A stretch of 64,000 nucleotides of DNA from Mycobacterium malmoense. GTDB taxonomy: Bacteria; Actinomycetota; Actinomycetes; Mycobacteriales; Mycobacteriaceae. The notes below the pieces were generated by a model. That model worked only from the letters and a program-made list of their open reading frames with translations. It had not been told where the DNA came from and did not search any database. Positions 45,067 through 53,178 of this stretch are shown piece after piece (within the stretch, counting starts at the first letter, position 1; each line of letters starts with the position of its first letter). Both the position numbers and the translations under genes were made by a program. The stretch covers positions 372,001 through 436,000 of the forward strand of contig NZ_CP080999.1 in NCBI RefSeq assembly GCF_019645855.1. The letters run 5' to 3'.

Positions 45067-45510
45067 TCAGCGGTTGGCTTCGCGGATCTGCTCGCGCAGC
45101 GGTGTTGTGGCCTCAGACCGGCTCCAGTTGGGCGCGAAACCCCGATGAACGACGCCGTCTATCTCGACGGCGCTGTAGATCTCATTCCCGTCGTGCTGAG
45201 TGAATTCCACGTTGAAGTAGCGGTCGTCGGCACCGAGGATCTCCACCGCGACGTCGACAAGAGCGTCGGCCAACCGGGAGCGCTGCTCCTCGGTCCGTCC
45301 CCGCCTGATGTCGCACGACAGCACCGCCGAAGGATGCGGTTCGTCTCCGCATCGCCACACTCCGCCGGGGCCGTGCTCACGGATCGTCACGTCGACGATG
45401 TCGGCGGAGGTCTGCATCGCCTGGGCATAGACCACGCCGAGCCGGCGGGCGAACTCGCGCTTGACGTCGACCGAATAGGGACCCGCCGTGTCCAACTGCA
45501 AGTGCGGCAT
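45067..45510 (-). CDS. Tautomerase-superfamily protein
   Basis: 147 residues starting MPHLQLDT. Proline 2 would become the N-terminal catalytic proline after Met removal, the hallmark of the tautomerase (4-oxalocrotonate/MIF) superfamily. The middle has ADIVDVTIREHGPGGVWRCG and the C-terminal half AVEIDGVVHRGFAPN. At this length it could hold two beta-alpha-beta units, like dehalogenase-type or cis-CaaD-like members. GGGGAAG precedes the start. It heads a likely operon with a TetR gene. The substrate is unknown; aromatic or halogenated acid catabolism is one possibility. Confidence 0.72.
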   Translation of the reverse strand: MPHLQLDTAGPYSVDVKREFARRLGVVYAQAMQTSADIVDVTIREHGPGGVWRCGDEPHPSAVLSCDIRRGRTEEQRSRLADALVDVAVEILGADDRYFNVEFTQHDGNEIYSAVEIDGVVHRGFAPNWSRSEATTPLREQIREANR

Positions 45511-45546
45511 GACTTCCCCTTCCAAGAGGCGCGATGACGACACTAT

Positions 45547-45566
45547 ATTAGTGATTGATCACTAAT
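45547..45566. promoter_or_regulatory. TetR operator candidate
   Basis: ATTAGTGATTGATCACTAAT is a perfect 9+9 inverted repeat with a 2-base centre, AT-rich in a GC-rich genome. It sits 37 bp upstream of the tautomerase start and 50 bp upstream of the divergent CoA-transferase start, so one repressor could control both directions. Confidence 0.7.
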
Positions 45567-45615
45567 TCAAGCCTCAAGGTTGCAACGCGACGTTCCGCTC
45601 TGAGCCACGCGCACA

Positions 45616-46818
45616 ATGGTGGGCGTGAGCTCGGCCGCGTCGAAGTGGGGCAGCAGCGGGCTGGCCTACCTGACGGGACTGCCCGACGGGCCGCCCGACT
45701 TCTCCCGCGCCAACGTGCTGGCCCGCGCCGAGCGGGTGGCCGCCGCGGTCGGTCGGCGACTGGATATCGCCGTCGATGCGGCCGGCCTGCTGACCGGGCG
45801 GGCGGCATTGCTCGGATTGGCCCGCCGCGGCCGCGTGTCGGCCGGCGGCGCCACCCGGTTGCTGGCGGCCCTGGACGGGTGGTGCGCGATCACGCTGTCG
45901 CGCCCCGACGACATCGCGGCCGTGCCCGCGCTGCTGCAGGCCGACGAAGTCCCCGTCGATCCGTGGCCGACGCTGCAGCATTGGGCCGCAACGCATCCGG
46001 TGTCCACGATCACCGAGCGGGCGGCCCTGCTCGACATCCCGGCGGCCGGCCTGGGCGAGGCCATGGCCACACCGCCACTGACACGCCCAATGGGCTCGCG
46101 CGCGGCCCCGCGCGAGTCGGCCGGCCTGCTGGTGGCCGACCTGTCCTCGATGTGGGCGGGCCCGCTGTGCGGCCGACTGCTGGCACGCGCCGGAGCCACC
46201 GTCGTCAAGGTCGAAAGCCCGCGCCGCCCGGACGGTACCCGGGCCGGCAACCGCGCCTTCTACGACTGGATCAACGGCCAAAAGCTGTCCTACTGCATCG
46301 ATTTCGACGACCAAGCCGACGAGATGCGGGAGTTGCTCGCGGTGGCCGACGTCGTGATCGAAGGCTCGCGTCCCGCGGCGCTGGCGCGGCGCCGGCTCGG
46401 GCCGGATCACATCGCATCCCGAGCGGGCCGAATCTGGTTGCGCATCACCGGGTATGACGAGGGGCGGCCGGCGTTCGGCGACGACGCCGCGGTGGCCGGT
46501 GGCGTGGTCGGCGCCGCCGTCGGTGCCGACGTAAAAGGGCCGGTGTTCTGTGGCGACGCCATCGCGGACCCGCTGGCCGGGCTGGAAGCGGCCCTGGCGG
46601 TGGCCGACTCGCTGAGCCGGGGCGGCGGCGAATTGATCCAGGTGTCGATGGCCGCCGTCGCCGCGACCTACGCGGCGCTGCCCGTCGAGGCGTCGGTCTC
46701 GGGGGACCCGGCCCCGCCGCCGCGGACGCCGCCGACATGCCGTCCCGCAGCGGAACTCGGCGCCGATAACGGCGCCGTGCGCCAATTGGTCTCCGAAAAG
46801 CGCTGCTTATCATGCTGA
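45616..46818 (+). CDS. CaiB/BaiF-type CoA-transferase family III protein, atypical
   Basis: 400 residues. The family III start motif appears only near residue 173 (LLVADLSSMWAGPLCGRLLA, then GATVVKVESPRRPDGTRAG), whereas it normally opens the protein. The family lock region follows (VADVVIEGSRPAALARRRLG, RIWLRITGYDEGR), and then the chain ends soon after GGELIQVSMAAVAATYAAL. So a 165-residue N-terminal part is added and the usual C-terminal part is short. The N-terminal half is predicted helical with no recognised domain. It overlaps the amidohydrolase gene by 7 bp and shares the palindromic control region with the tautomerase-TetR operon. Confidence 0.78.
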   Translation: MVGVSSAASKWGSSGLAYLTGLPDGPPDFSRANVLARAERVAAAVGRRLDIAVDAAGLLTGRAALLGLARRGRVSAGGATRLLAALDGWCAITLSRPDDIAAVPALLQADEVPVDPWPTLQHWAATHPVSTITERAALLDIPAAGLGEAMATPPLTRPMGSRAAPRESAGLLVADLSSMWAGPLCGRLLARAGATVVKVESPRRPDGTRAGNRAFYDWINGQKLSYCIDFDDQADEMRELLAVADVVIEGSRPAALARRRLGPDHIASRAGRIWLRITGYDEGRPAFGDDAAVAGGVVGAAVGADVKGPVFCGDAIADPLAGLEAALAVADSLSRGGGELIQVSMAAVAATYAALPVEASVSGDPAPPPRTPPTCRPAAELGADNGAVRQLVSEKRCLSC

Positions 46819-48116
46819 TTCGGCGAGGCGCACTGCTGGACGGGACGATCGCCGACATCCGGGTCGGTGCGCGGATCGAGGAGGTACGCGAGAGCCTGGT
46901 CGCCAAACGTGGGGAAGGCGTGCTCTACGCCGGCGGCGGCACCGTCCTGCCGGGGCTTTACGACCACCATGTGCACCTGCGCTCGGCGGCCTCCGCGCTG
47001 GACTCGTTCTTCGTCGGGCCGCCCGGCGTCAGCACCAAAACTCAGCTGATACAACTGCTCTCGAACGCCACGCCGGGACCCGACGGGTGGATTCGCGCCG
47101 TCGGCTATCACGAGTCGGTTGCCGGGGAGCTGGACCGGACCGCTCTCGATGCCGTGGTGGCCGACGTTCCGGTGCGCATCCAGCACCGCAGCGGCGCGCT
47201 GTGGATCCTCAACTCCGAAGCGCTGGCCCGGGTCGGCCTGGCCGAACATCCCGACGGCCGCCTGCGCAGCGCCGACAGTGGCTGGTCGGACGCGCTGCAG
47301 CGGCGCGAAACCGACCTGGCGGAACTCAGCCGCCGCATCACCGCGACCGGCGTCACCGGCGTCACCGACGCCACCCCCGACCTGGACGCCGACGACATGG
47401 TCGCGCTGTTGGTCGCGCACCGTCGCGGCGAATTCCGGCCGCGGCTGCGTTTCTTGTCCCCGGGCAAGAAGATCCTGCACGACGATCGCCTCGACCTGGA
47501 CGGGCTCGCCCAATGGATCACCGATCACCACGACGCGGGCCGGCCGGTCGCCGTGCACTGCGTCACCGCGGCCCAGCTGGTGGTGACCATCGCGGCCCTG
47601 CGCGCCGCCGGCAGCCATCCGCTGGATCGCATCGAGCATGCCGCCGTGGTGCCCGACGACAACCTGACCGACCTCGCCGACCTCGGGGTCACGGTGGTCA
47701 CCCAGCCCAACTTCGTCGCCGAGCGCGGCGATCAGTACCTCGCCGAGGTGCCCGCCGCCGAGCACGATCAGCTGTGGCGCGTCGCGTCCCTGCTCAACGC
47801 GACGGTGCCGGTGGCCCTGTCTACCGACATGCCGTTCGGCCACGGCGACCCGTGGACGGCGATGCGCGCCGCCGTATACCGCACCACACCGAGCGGGGCC
47901 GTCCTCAACGCGAACGAATGTGTCTCGGCGCTAACGGCTGTGACGATGTTCCTGGGCCGCTCGGATCAGCCCGGCCGGGCGCGGACCGTCGAGCCCGGAC
48001 AGCCGGGGGACCTGTGTGTGCTGACCGAGCCGCCGGCGACGGTGCTGGCCGAGCTGGACGCCGGCATGGTGGCGGCCACGATCGTCGGCGGCGAGCTCGT
48101 CTACTTCGCCATGTGA
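46812..48116 (+). CDS. Amidohydrolase-family protein (YtcJ-like)
   Basis: 434 residues. The metal-binding start GLYDHHVHLRSAAS (HxH) follows a beta-sandwich N-terminus. Later ligands are the His in PVAVHCVTAA and in DRIEHAAVVPDD, and the Asp in VALSTDMPFGHGDP, the expected set for the amidohydrolase superfamily near YtcJ or imidazolonepropionase-like enzymes. The substrate is unknown. Overlap with the CoA-transferase gene implies one operon. It converges with lipW. Confidence 0.83.
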   Translation: MLIRRGALLDGTIADIRVGARIEEVRESLVAKRGEGVLYAGGGTVLPGLYDHHVHLRSAASALDSFFVGPPGVSTKTQLIQLLSNATPGPDGWIRAVGYHESVAGELDRTALDAVVADVPVRIQHRSGALWILNSEALARVGLAEHPDGRLRSADSGWSDALQRRETDLAELSRRITATGVTGVTDATPDLDADDMVALLVAHRRGEFRPRLRFLSPGKKILHDDRLDLDGLAQWITDHHDAGRPVAVHCVTAAQLVVTIAALRAAGSHPLDRIEHAAVVPDDNLTDLADLGVTVVTQPNFVAERGDQYLAEVPAAEHDQLWRVASLLNATVPVALSTDMPFGHGDPWTAMRAAVYRTTPSGAVLNANECVSALTAVTMFLGRSDQPGRARTVEPGQPGDLCVLTEPPATVLAELDAGMVAATIVGGELVYFAM

Positions 48117-48123
48117 CCGGCGA

Positions 48124-49029
48124 TCAACCCGCCGGGGCGAGCGCGGCGCGCAAGCCGTCGCACTGGCTATCGAAAAACCTTTGCGACACTTGGGCTTTCG
48201 GTGCCAACAAGTCGAAACCGTGGAAGGCACCCGGAACGACGTCGACGTGGCACGGGACGCCGGCTTTGGTCAGGCGTTCGGCGTAAGCCAGGTCTTCGTC
48301 GTGGAACAGGTCGTGGGTGCCCACACCGATCCACGCCGGCGGCAGCCCGCTCAGGTCGTCGCGGCGCCCGGGGACGGCGATCCGCGGGTCGGCATCACCG
48401 AGGTACGCGGTCCAGCCGAAGTGATTGCTGCGCGTGTTCCACAGCCGGTAGTTCGGGCTGTCGGTGGTCGCCGAACTTCGGTCATCCAGCATCGGGTACG
48501 CCAGCAGCTGGAAGGCCGGCGTGACCTCGCCGCGGTCTCGAGCCAGCAGGGCCAGGGCCGCCGCAAGGCCGCCGCCGGCGCTGGCGCCGCCGATCGCCAC
48601 CCGGCCCCGGTCCACCGCGGGCAGGCCGGCCAGCCACGTCAGCGCCGAGTGGCAGTCTTCCAGCGGAGCGGGATATGGATGTTCGGGCGCCAGGCGGTAG
48701 TCCACCGACGCGACGGCGATGCCCAGCGTCGTGCTAAACCGGCGGCACAGCCCGTCGTCCTGTTGGGCGGTGCCGATCACGTATCCGCCGCCGTGGATCC
48801 ACAGCAGCGCGGCCGTGGGTTCGGGCACGCCGACGGGACGGAACAGCCGCACGCCGGCTCCGGATTCCAGGGTGATCGCCTCGATGTCGCCGTCCGCGCC
48901 GGGCCTACGAAGGCGGCCCGTCAGCCCACTCAGTGCCCGCATGACCGGCAAGCTCCGGGGTCCGATCATGCGTCGCGGGGCGATGCGGGCGATGCGTCGC
49001 AGGTCGGGGTGAACGTCATTGTCCGGCAT
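48124..49029 (-). CDS. lipW: Esterase LipW, hormone-sensitive-lipase family
   Basis: 301 residues from ATG 49029 (ATG 49044 adds five). The oxyanion motif is LLWIHGGGYVIGTA, the nucleophile GGASAGGGLAAAL, the acid in GTHDLFHDEDLAYA and the base His in VPGAFHGFDLL. This is the HSL (family IV) esterase set. The length is that of M. tuberculosis LipW (302). No signal peptide is visible. It acts on short to medium acyl esters in the family, although the natural substrate is not known. Confidence 0.92.
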   Translation of the reverse strand: MPDNDVHPDLRRIARIAPRRMIGPRSLPVMRALSGLTGRLRRPGADGDIEAITLESGAGVRLFRPVGVPEPTAALLWIHGGGYVIGTAQQDDGLCRRFSTTLGIAVASVDYRLAPEHPYPAPLEDCHSALTWLAGLPAVDRGRVAIGGASAGGGLAAALALLARDRGEVTPAFQLLAYPMLDDRSSATTDSPNYRLWNTRSNHFGWTAYLGDADPRIAVPGRRDDLSGLPPAWIGVGTHDLFHDEDLAYAERLTKAGVPCHVDVVPGAFHGFDLLAPKAQVSQRFFDSQCDGLRAALAPAG

Positions 49030-49234
49030 CGGTCCAGTATCCATCCGGGCTTGCTTCGGCACCGAATCACTCTGGGTTAACCGGATCGAGGATGGGGTAT
49101 CGATCCGAGTGATCGAAATGCCGGTGTAATTCGTGAACATCAGCATGTCGGCGATGCGGCTTCGTTGCGACGTCCCCAGCGGGGGCCGAGGCGCGTCCGG
49201 TCCGCCTGGTCGGTCACGATGCGAGAGGCGTGAA

Positions 49235-49888
49235 ATGCTGGGCCATCTGTACGACCGGGCGCTGGACGGCGAGCGTTGCTGGGTTCGTCACGAGGACGGC
49301 GAGGTTCGGCCGCTGCCCGCCCACCGTTGGTTGGGCGCCCGACGTCCCGATGATGAGCCCGGTGAGGGCTTCGACGAGGTCTTCGACGAAGCCGTCGCGC
49401 AGATGTGCACCGGGCCGGCGATCGAGCTGGGATGCGGGCCTGGGCGGTTGGTCGCGCGGCTGATTCGGCGGGGCATACCCGCGCTTGGCATCGATCGCTC
49501 CGCGACCGCCATCCGCCTGGCGGGTCGCGGCGGCGCGCCGGCGCTGCTGGGCGACGTGTTCGAGCCGTTGCCCGGAATGGGCATTTGGCAGACGGTTTTG
49601 CTGGTCGACGGCAACGTCGGCCTTGGGGGAGACCCGCGGCGGATTCTGGGGCGCGCCGCCGAACTGCTGGGCCGCGGTGGGCGTTGCATTGCCGAGTTCG
49701 ACAGCGGGGTCATCGGTATCCGGGCGCGATGGGTGCGTCTGGAGTCGGCCCGCGAAGTCGGGCCGTGGTTCCGCTGGGCGTCGGTCGGCGTGGACAGCGC
49801 CGCCACGCTGGCCGCGCAAGTGGGTCTGACGCTGACCGGTGTCCGCCTGATCGGCGGCCGGGTGATTGCCAGCCTGGCGGCGCTGTGA
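49235..49888 (+). CDS. Class I SAM-dependent methyltransferase
   Basis: 217 residues from ATG 49235 (the frame is open to 49133, but no good start with SD lies there). Motif I is AIELGCGPGRLVARLIRRG, followed by ALGIDRSATAIRLAG, the acid-ended strand, and motif IV-like WQTVLLVDGNVGLGGDP. The C-terminal half has WFRWASVGVDSAATLA. It precedes the molybdopterin membrane protein gene by 7 bp on the same strand and is likely co-transcribed. The target of methylation is unknown. Confidence 0.82.
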   Translation: MLGHLYDRALDGERCWVRHEDGEVRPLPAHRWLGARRPDDEPGEGFDEVFDEAVAQMCTGPAIELGCGPGRLVARLIRRGIPALGIDRSATAIRLAGRGGAPALLGDVFEPLPGMGIWQTVLLVDGNVGLGGDPRRILGRAAELLGRGGRCIAEFDSGVIGIRARWVRLESAREVGPWFRWASVGVDSAATLAAQVGLTLTGVRLIGGRVIASLAAL

Positions 49889-49895
49889 AGCCCCG

Positions 49896-51200
49896 GTGAG
49901 CGGCCATGGCTTTCCCGCCAAGCTGTGGCGGGCGCTCGACCGGCATCCACCGCCGGGCGTGCGGCGGCTGGCCCGGTTTCGCAGCCCACTGCGCGGCCCG
50001 TGGTTGACGTCGGTGTTCGGGTTGGTGCTGTTGGTGACGCTGCCGCTCGTCACCATTACTGGGCTGCTGTCCTACATCGCCTACGCGCCGCAGCTCGGCC
50101 AGGCGATCCCCGGTGACGTCGGCTGGCTGCACCTGCCCACCTTCACCTGGCCCACCCGGCCGTCGTGGCTGTACCGGCTGACCCAGGGCCTGCACGTGGG
50201 GCTGGGGCTAGTGATCGTCCCGGTGGTGCTGGCCAAGCTGTGGTCGGTGATCCCGCGGCTGTTCGTGTGGCCGCCGGCCCGCTCGATCGCCCAAGTGCTG
50301 GAACGGCTTTCGTTGCTGATGCTGGTCGGAGGGGCGCTATTCGAAATCGTCACCGGGGTGCTCAACATCCAGTACGACTACGTCTTCGGGTTCAGCTTCT
50401 ACACCGGCCACTATTTCGGGGCCTGGGTCTTCATCGCCGGCTTTCTGATGCACATCGCGGTCAAGGTGCCGCGCATGATCACCGGGCTGCGGTCGCTGCC
50501 GCTGCGAGAAGTGGTGCGCACCAACCGTGCCCATACCCGTCCGCAACCACCCGATCCCGACGGGCTGGCGTCCGTCGATCCGGCCGAACCGACGATGAGC
50601 CGGCGCGGCGCCCTGGCCCTGGTCGGCTCCGGCGCGTTGCTCATCGGCGCGCTGACCGCGGGCCAAACCCTCGGCGGGGCCGCCCGCGGCGCCGCCCTGC
50701 TGCTGCCGCGCGGTCGAGGCCTTCGTGATTCCAAAGGCGATTTCCCGGTCAACAAGACCGCGATCGCCGCGGGGATCACACCCGAAAATATCGGCGCCAG
50801 TTGGCGGTTGACCCTGGGGGGCGGCCCCGCGGAGGTGGTGCTCGACCGCGCCGCGCTGGTCGCCATGCCGCAAACCACCGCGCGGCTGCCGATCGCCTGC
50901 GTCGAGGGATGGTCGACGGTGCAGACCTGGAGCGGGGTGCGGCTGGCCGAGTTGGCCCGGATCGCGGGCGTGCCGGCACCACGCGCGGCGCGCGTGGCAT
51001 CGCTGCAACGGGGCGGCGCATTCGGTGCGGCGACGTTGCAGGCCAACCAGATTGGCGACCCCGACGCCTTGCTGGCGTTGCGGGTCAACGGCGCCGACTT
51101 GTCGCCGGATCACGGCTATCCGGCGCGGATCATCGTTCCGGCGCTGCCCGGCGTGCACAACACCAAATGGGTTTCGTCCATCGAGTTCGAGCCGAGCTGA
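49896..51200 (+). CDS. Membrane cytochrome b-like / molybdopterin oxidoreductase fusion (Rv0218-like)
   Basis: 434 residues from GTG 49896, near the Rv0218 length (442). The first 210 residues form about four helices with spaced histidines (TQGLHVGLGLV, YTGHYFGAWVFIAGFLMHIA), like a haem-b561-type anchor. A further helix at about 235-258 follows TMSRRGALALVG, a Tat-like RR pattern. Then comes a sulfite-oxidase-type molybdopterin domain with the metal-ligand Cys in LPIACVEGWSTVQTWSGVRL. It would join membrane electron transfer to an outward Mo enzyme, as in the two-protein MsrPQ system but in one chain. The reaction is unknown. The Rv0219-like membrane gene follows 1 bp later. Confidence 0.85.
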   Translation: MSGHGFPAKLWRALDRHPPPGVRRLARFRSPLRGPWLTSVFGLVLLVTLPLVTITGLLSYIAYAPQLGQAIPGDVGWLHLPTFTWPTRPSWLYRLTQGLHVGLGLVIVPVVLAKLWSVIPRLFVWPPARSIAQVLERLSLLMLVGGALFEIVTGVLNIQYDYVFGFSFYTGHYFGAWVFIAGFLMHIAVKVPRMITGLRSLPLREVVRTNRAHTRPQPPDPDGLASVDPAEPTMSRRGALALVGSGALLIGALTAGQTLGGAARGAALLLPRGRGLRDSKGDFPVNKTAIAAGITPENIGASWRLTLGGGPAEVVLDRAALVAMPQTTARLPIACVEGWSTVQTWSGVRLAELARIAGVPAPRAARVASLQRGGAFGAATLQANQIGDPDALLALRVNGADLSPDHGYPARIIVPALPGVHNTKWVSSIEFEPS

Positions 51201-51201
51201 G

Positions 51202-51807
51202 ATGTCTTTATTACCAACATGTTTCAGCGGGATCTACGGATCTCGCCCATTGCACCTGCTGACGATGCTGTCCGGTTTCGCCCTGTTCGGCTACATCCTC
51301 GCCACCTTCAAGCCGGCAACGCTGTGGAACCCTGGTGCCTGGTGGCAGTCGATCGCCGTCTGGTTGGCCGCCGCCGTCATCGGCCACGACCTGCTGCTCT
51401 TCCCGCTTTACGCGCTGGCAGACCGCGCGCTGTTCGCGCGGATCCCCCGGCGAACCGCCGCAGACCGTTTAAGTCACACAAACATCAGCGCCCGCAACCA
51501 CATTCGGGTGCCTTTCCTGGGCGCCGGACTGACGCTGCTGATTTTCCTGCCCGGCATCATCGAACAGGGCGGGCCGACCTACCAGGCGGCCACCGGGCAA
51601 ACCCAACAGCCGTTCCTGGGCAGATGGCTGCTGCTCACCGCGGCGATGTTCGCGGCCAGCGCGCTCAGCTACGCCACCCGGCTCGCCGTCGCGCGTCGGC
51701 GACCCGCGCATAAGCCCGGCGAGCAGACGCGGAATCGCACGATTTCGCGCGAAATCGTGCGATTCCGCGTCTGCTCGCGCCACCGCTCACGGGGCAAACG
51801 CAAATAG
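51202..51807 (+). CDS. Membrane protein (Rv0219-like) with repeat-derived C-terminus
   Basis: 201 residues with four hydrophobic helices (about 18-36, 48-72, 103-120 and 141-163). It begins 1 bp after the Rv0218-like stop, so the two are coupled. From about residue 173 on, the coding sequence runs through the perfect 60-bp palindrome at 51719-51778, giving a basic tail GEQTRNRTISREIVRFRVCS and then RHRSRGKRK. M. tuberculosis Rv0219 has 182 residues, so about 20 residues appear to have been added or replaced by the element. Function is unknown; a partner of the molybdopterin protein is plausible. Confidence 0.8.
   Translation: MSLLPTCFSGIYGSRPLHLLTMLSGFALFGYILATFKPATLWNPGAWWQSIAVWLAAAVIGHDLLLFPLYALADRALFARIPRRTAADRLSHTNISARNHIRVPFLGAGLTLLIFLPGIIEQGGPTYQAATGQTQQPFLGRWLLLTAAMFAASALSYATRLAVARRRPAHKPGEQTRNRTISREIVRFRVCSRHRSRGKRK
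51719..51778. repeat. Dispersed palindromic element, copy 3 (perfect 60-bp palindrome)
   Basis: The left 30 bases are the exact reverse complement of the right 30, with no loop. The arm begins GCGAGCAGACGCGGAATCGC. Compared with copies 1 and 2, one A-to-G change in the left arm is matched by T-to-C in the right, so pairing is kept. It lies inside the 3' end of the Rv0219-like gene and 152 bp upstream of lipC on the same strand. Confidence 0.92.
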
Positions 51808-51929
51808 GCACCCGTACACCGCGAGCGCTCCTGGCAGCCAACTTCGGTCGCGACGAGCTTTCGCGCCGCGGCGCGCCCTTTAACGCAATCGTCAGTTTTC
51901 CCCGAACGGCGCGGGGTACGCTCCGCTGC

Positions 51930-53135
51930 ATGACTGCGAGGGGACCCCTCATGACGCCCTGCGTGAGATGGCTTCTGCGGGCTCGTCCCGCCGATTACGC
52001 GCTGGCCTTGAGCGCCGCGGGCGCTTCGCTGCCGCTGGTGGGCAAGCACCTCGAGCCGCTGGGCGGCATGACCGCGATGGGCGTCTGGGGCACCCGGCAG
52101 GCCCCGCAAACCCTCTCCGCGATGACGAAGGATTGGCTGACGCCGGGCATCAACGACGTGCGCCGCCGCGATCGGGAGACCACCTACGAGGTCACCCTCG
52201 CGGCCCTGCGCGGCGTGGTGTCGGCCGCGGATCTCGACACCGAGTGGCCGACGGTGGAAAAGACGCCGCCGATCTGGGACGCGCTGCGTCAGCGCCGCTA
52301 CCTCTATCGCCGTGGCGTCCACTACGGGAACAGCCCGGCGCAGGTGCTCGAGGTCTGGCGCCGCAAGGATCTGCCCGCGCAACCCGCGCCGGTCCTGATC
52401 TTCGTCCCGGGCGGCGCCTGGATACATGGCAGGTCGATGGGCCAGGGGTCCGCGCTGATGTCCCGGCTGGCCGAGCAGGGATGGGTGTGCCTGGCGATCG
52501 ACTACCGAGTCGCGCCGCACCACCGCTGGCCGCGCCACATCACCGACGTCAAGACCGCCATCGCGTGGGCGCGGGCCAACGTCGACAGGTTCGGCGGCGA
52601 CCGCAATTTCGTTGCTATAGCGGGGTGTTCGGCCGGCGGACACCTGTCCGCGCTGGCCGGACTGACCCCCGACGACCCGGCACACCGGGCGGAGCTGCCG
52701 GAGGGCGCCGACAGTTCGGTCGATGCGGTGGTCGGGCTCTACGGCCGCTACGACTGGCAGGACCGTTCCACGCCCGAGCGCGTCCGGTTCGTCGACTTCC
52801 TCGAGCGAGTGGTGGTCAAACGCAAGATCGCCCGTCACCCCGAGGTGTTCCGCGACGCGTCGCCGATCGCCCGCGTGCATCGGAATGCCCCGCCGTTCCT
52901 GGTGATTCACGGCAGCAAGGACAGCGTCATCCCCGTCGAGCAGGCCCGCGGCTTCGTCGAGCGGTTAAAGGCGGTGTCGCATTCGACGGTCGGCTACCTG
53001 GAGTTGCCCGGCGCGGGCCACGGGTACGACCTCGTCGACGGCGAGCGGGCCGGGGTGGCGGCGCATGCGGCGTCGCTCTTCCTCAACCAGGTCTATCGCA
53101 CCAAGTCACGGATCGGGGCGAAAGAGGTTATCTGA
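51930..53135 (+). CDS. lipC: Esterase LipC
   Basis: 401 residues from ATG 51930 (ATG 51951 is possible); M. tuberculosis LipC has 403. The alpha/beta hydrolase core begins near residue 150: VLIFVPGGAWIHGRSMGQGS is the oxyanion loop, FVAIAGCSAGGHLSALAG the nucleophile elbow, FLVIHGSKDSVIP the acid and PGAGHGYDLV the base. The N-terminal 140 residues are mostly helical. LipC is reported as a cell-surface esterase with short-chain activity. The Rv0221-like acyltransferase gene follows after 43 bp on the same strand. Confidence 0.92.
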   Translation: MTARGPLMTPCVRWLLRARPADYALALSAAGASLPLVGKHLEPLGGMTAMGVWGTRQAPQTLSAMTKDWLTPGINDVRRRDRETTYEVTLAALRGVVSAADLDTEWPTVEKTPPIWDALRQRRYLYRRGVHYGNSPAQVLEVWRRKDLPAQPAPVLIFVPGGAWIHGRSMGQGSALMSRLAEQGWVCLAIDYRVAPHHRWPRHITDVKTAIAWARANVDRFGGDRNFVAIAGCSAGGHLSALAGLTPDDPAHRAELPEGADSSVDAVVGLYGRYDWQDRSTPERVRFVDFLERVVVKRKIARHPEVFRDASPIARVHRNAPPFLVIHGSKDSVIPVEQARGFVERLKAVSHSTVGYLELPGAGHGYDLVDGERAGVAAHAASLFLNQVYRTKSRIGAKEVI

Positions 53136-53178
53136 GCTCGCGCCCTGAGTATGGTCCCCCTATGGGTAAGGGGCAGCG

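Noticed and set aside
49133..49234. Longer start for the methyltransferase at 49133
   Set aside because: The extra 34 residues are low-complexity, no SD precedes that ATG, and the region should hold the promoters shared with lipW.
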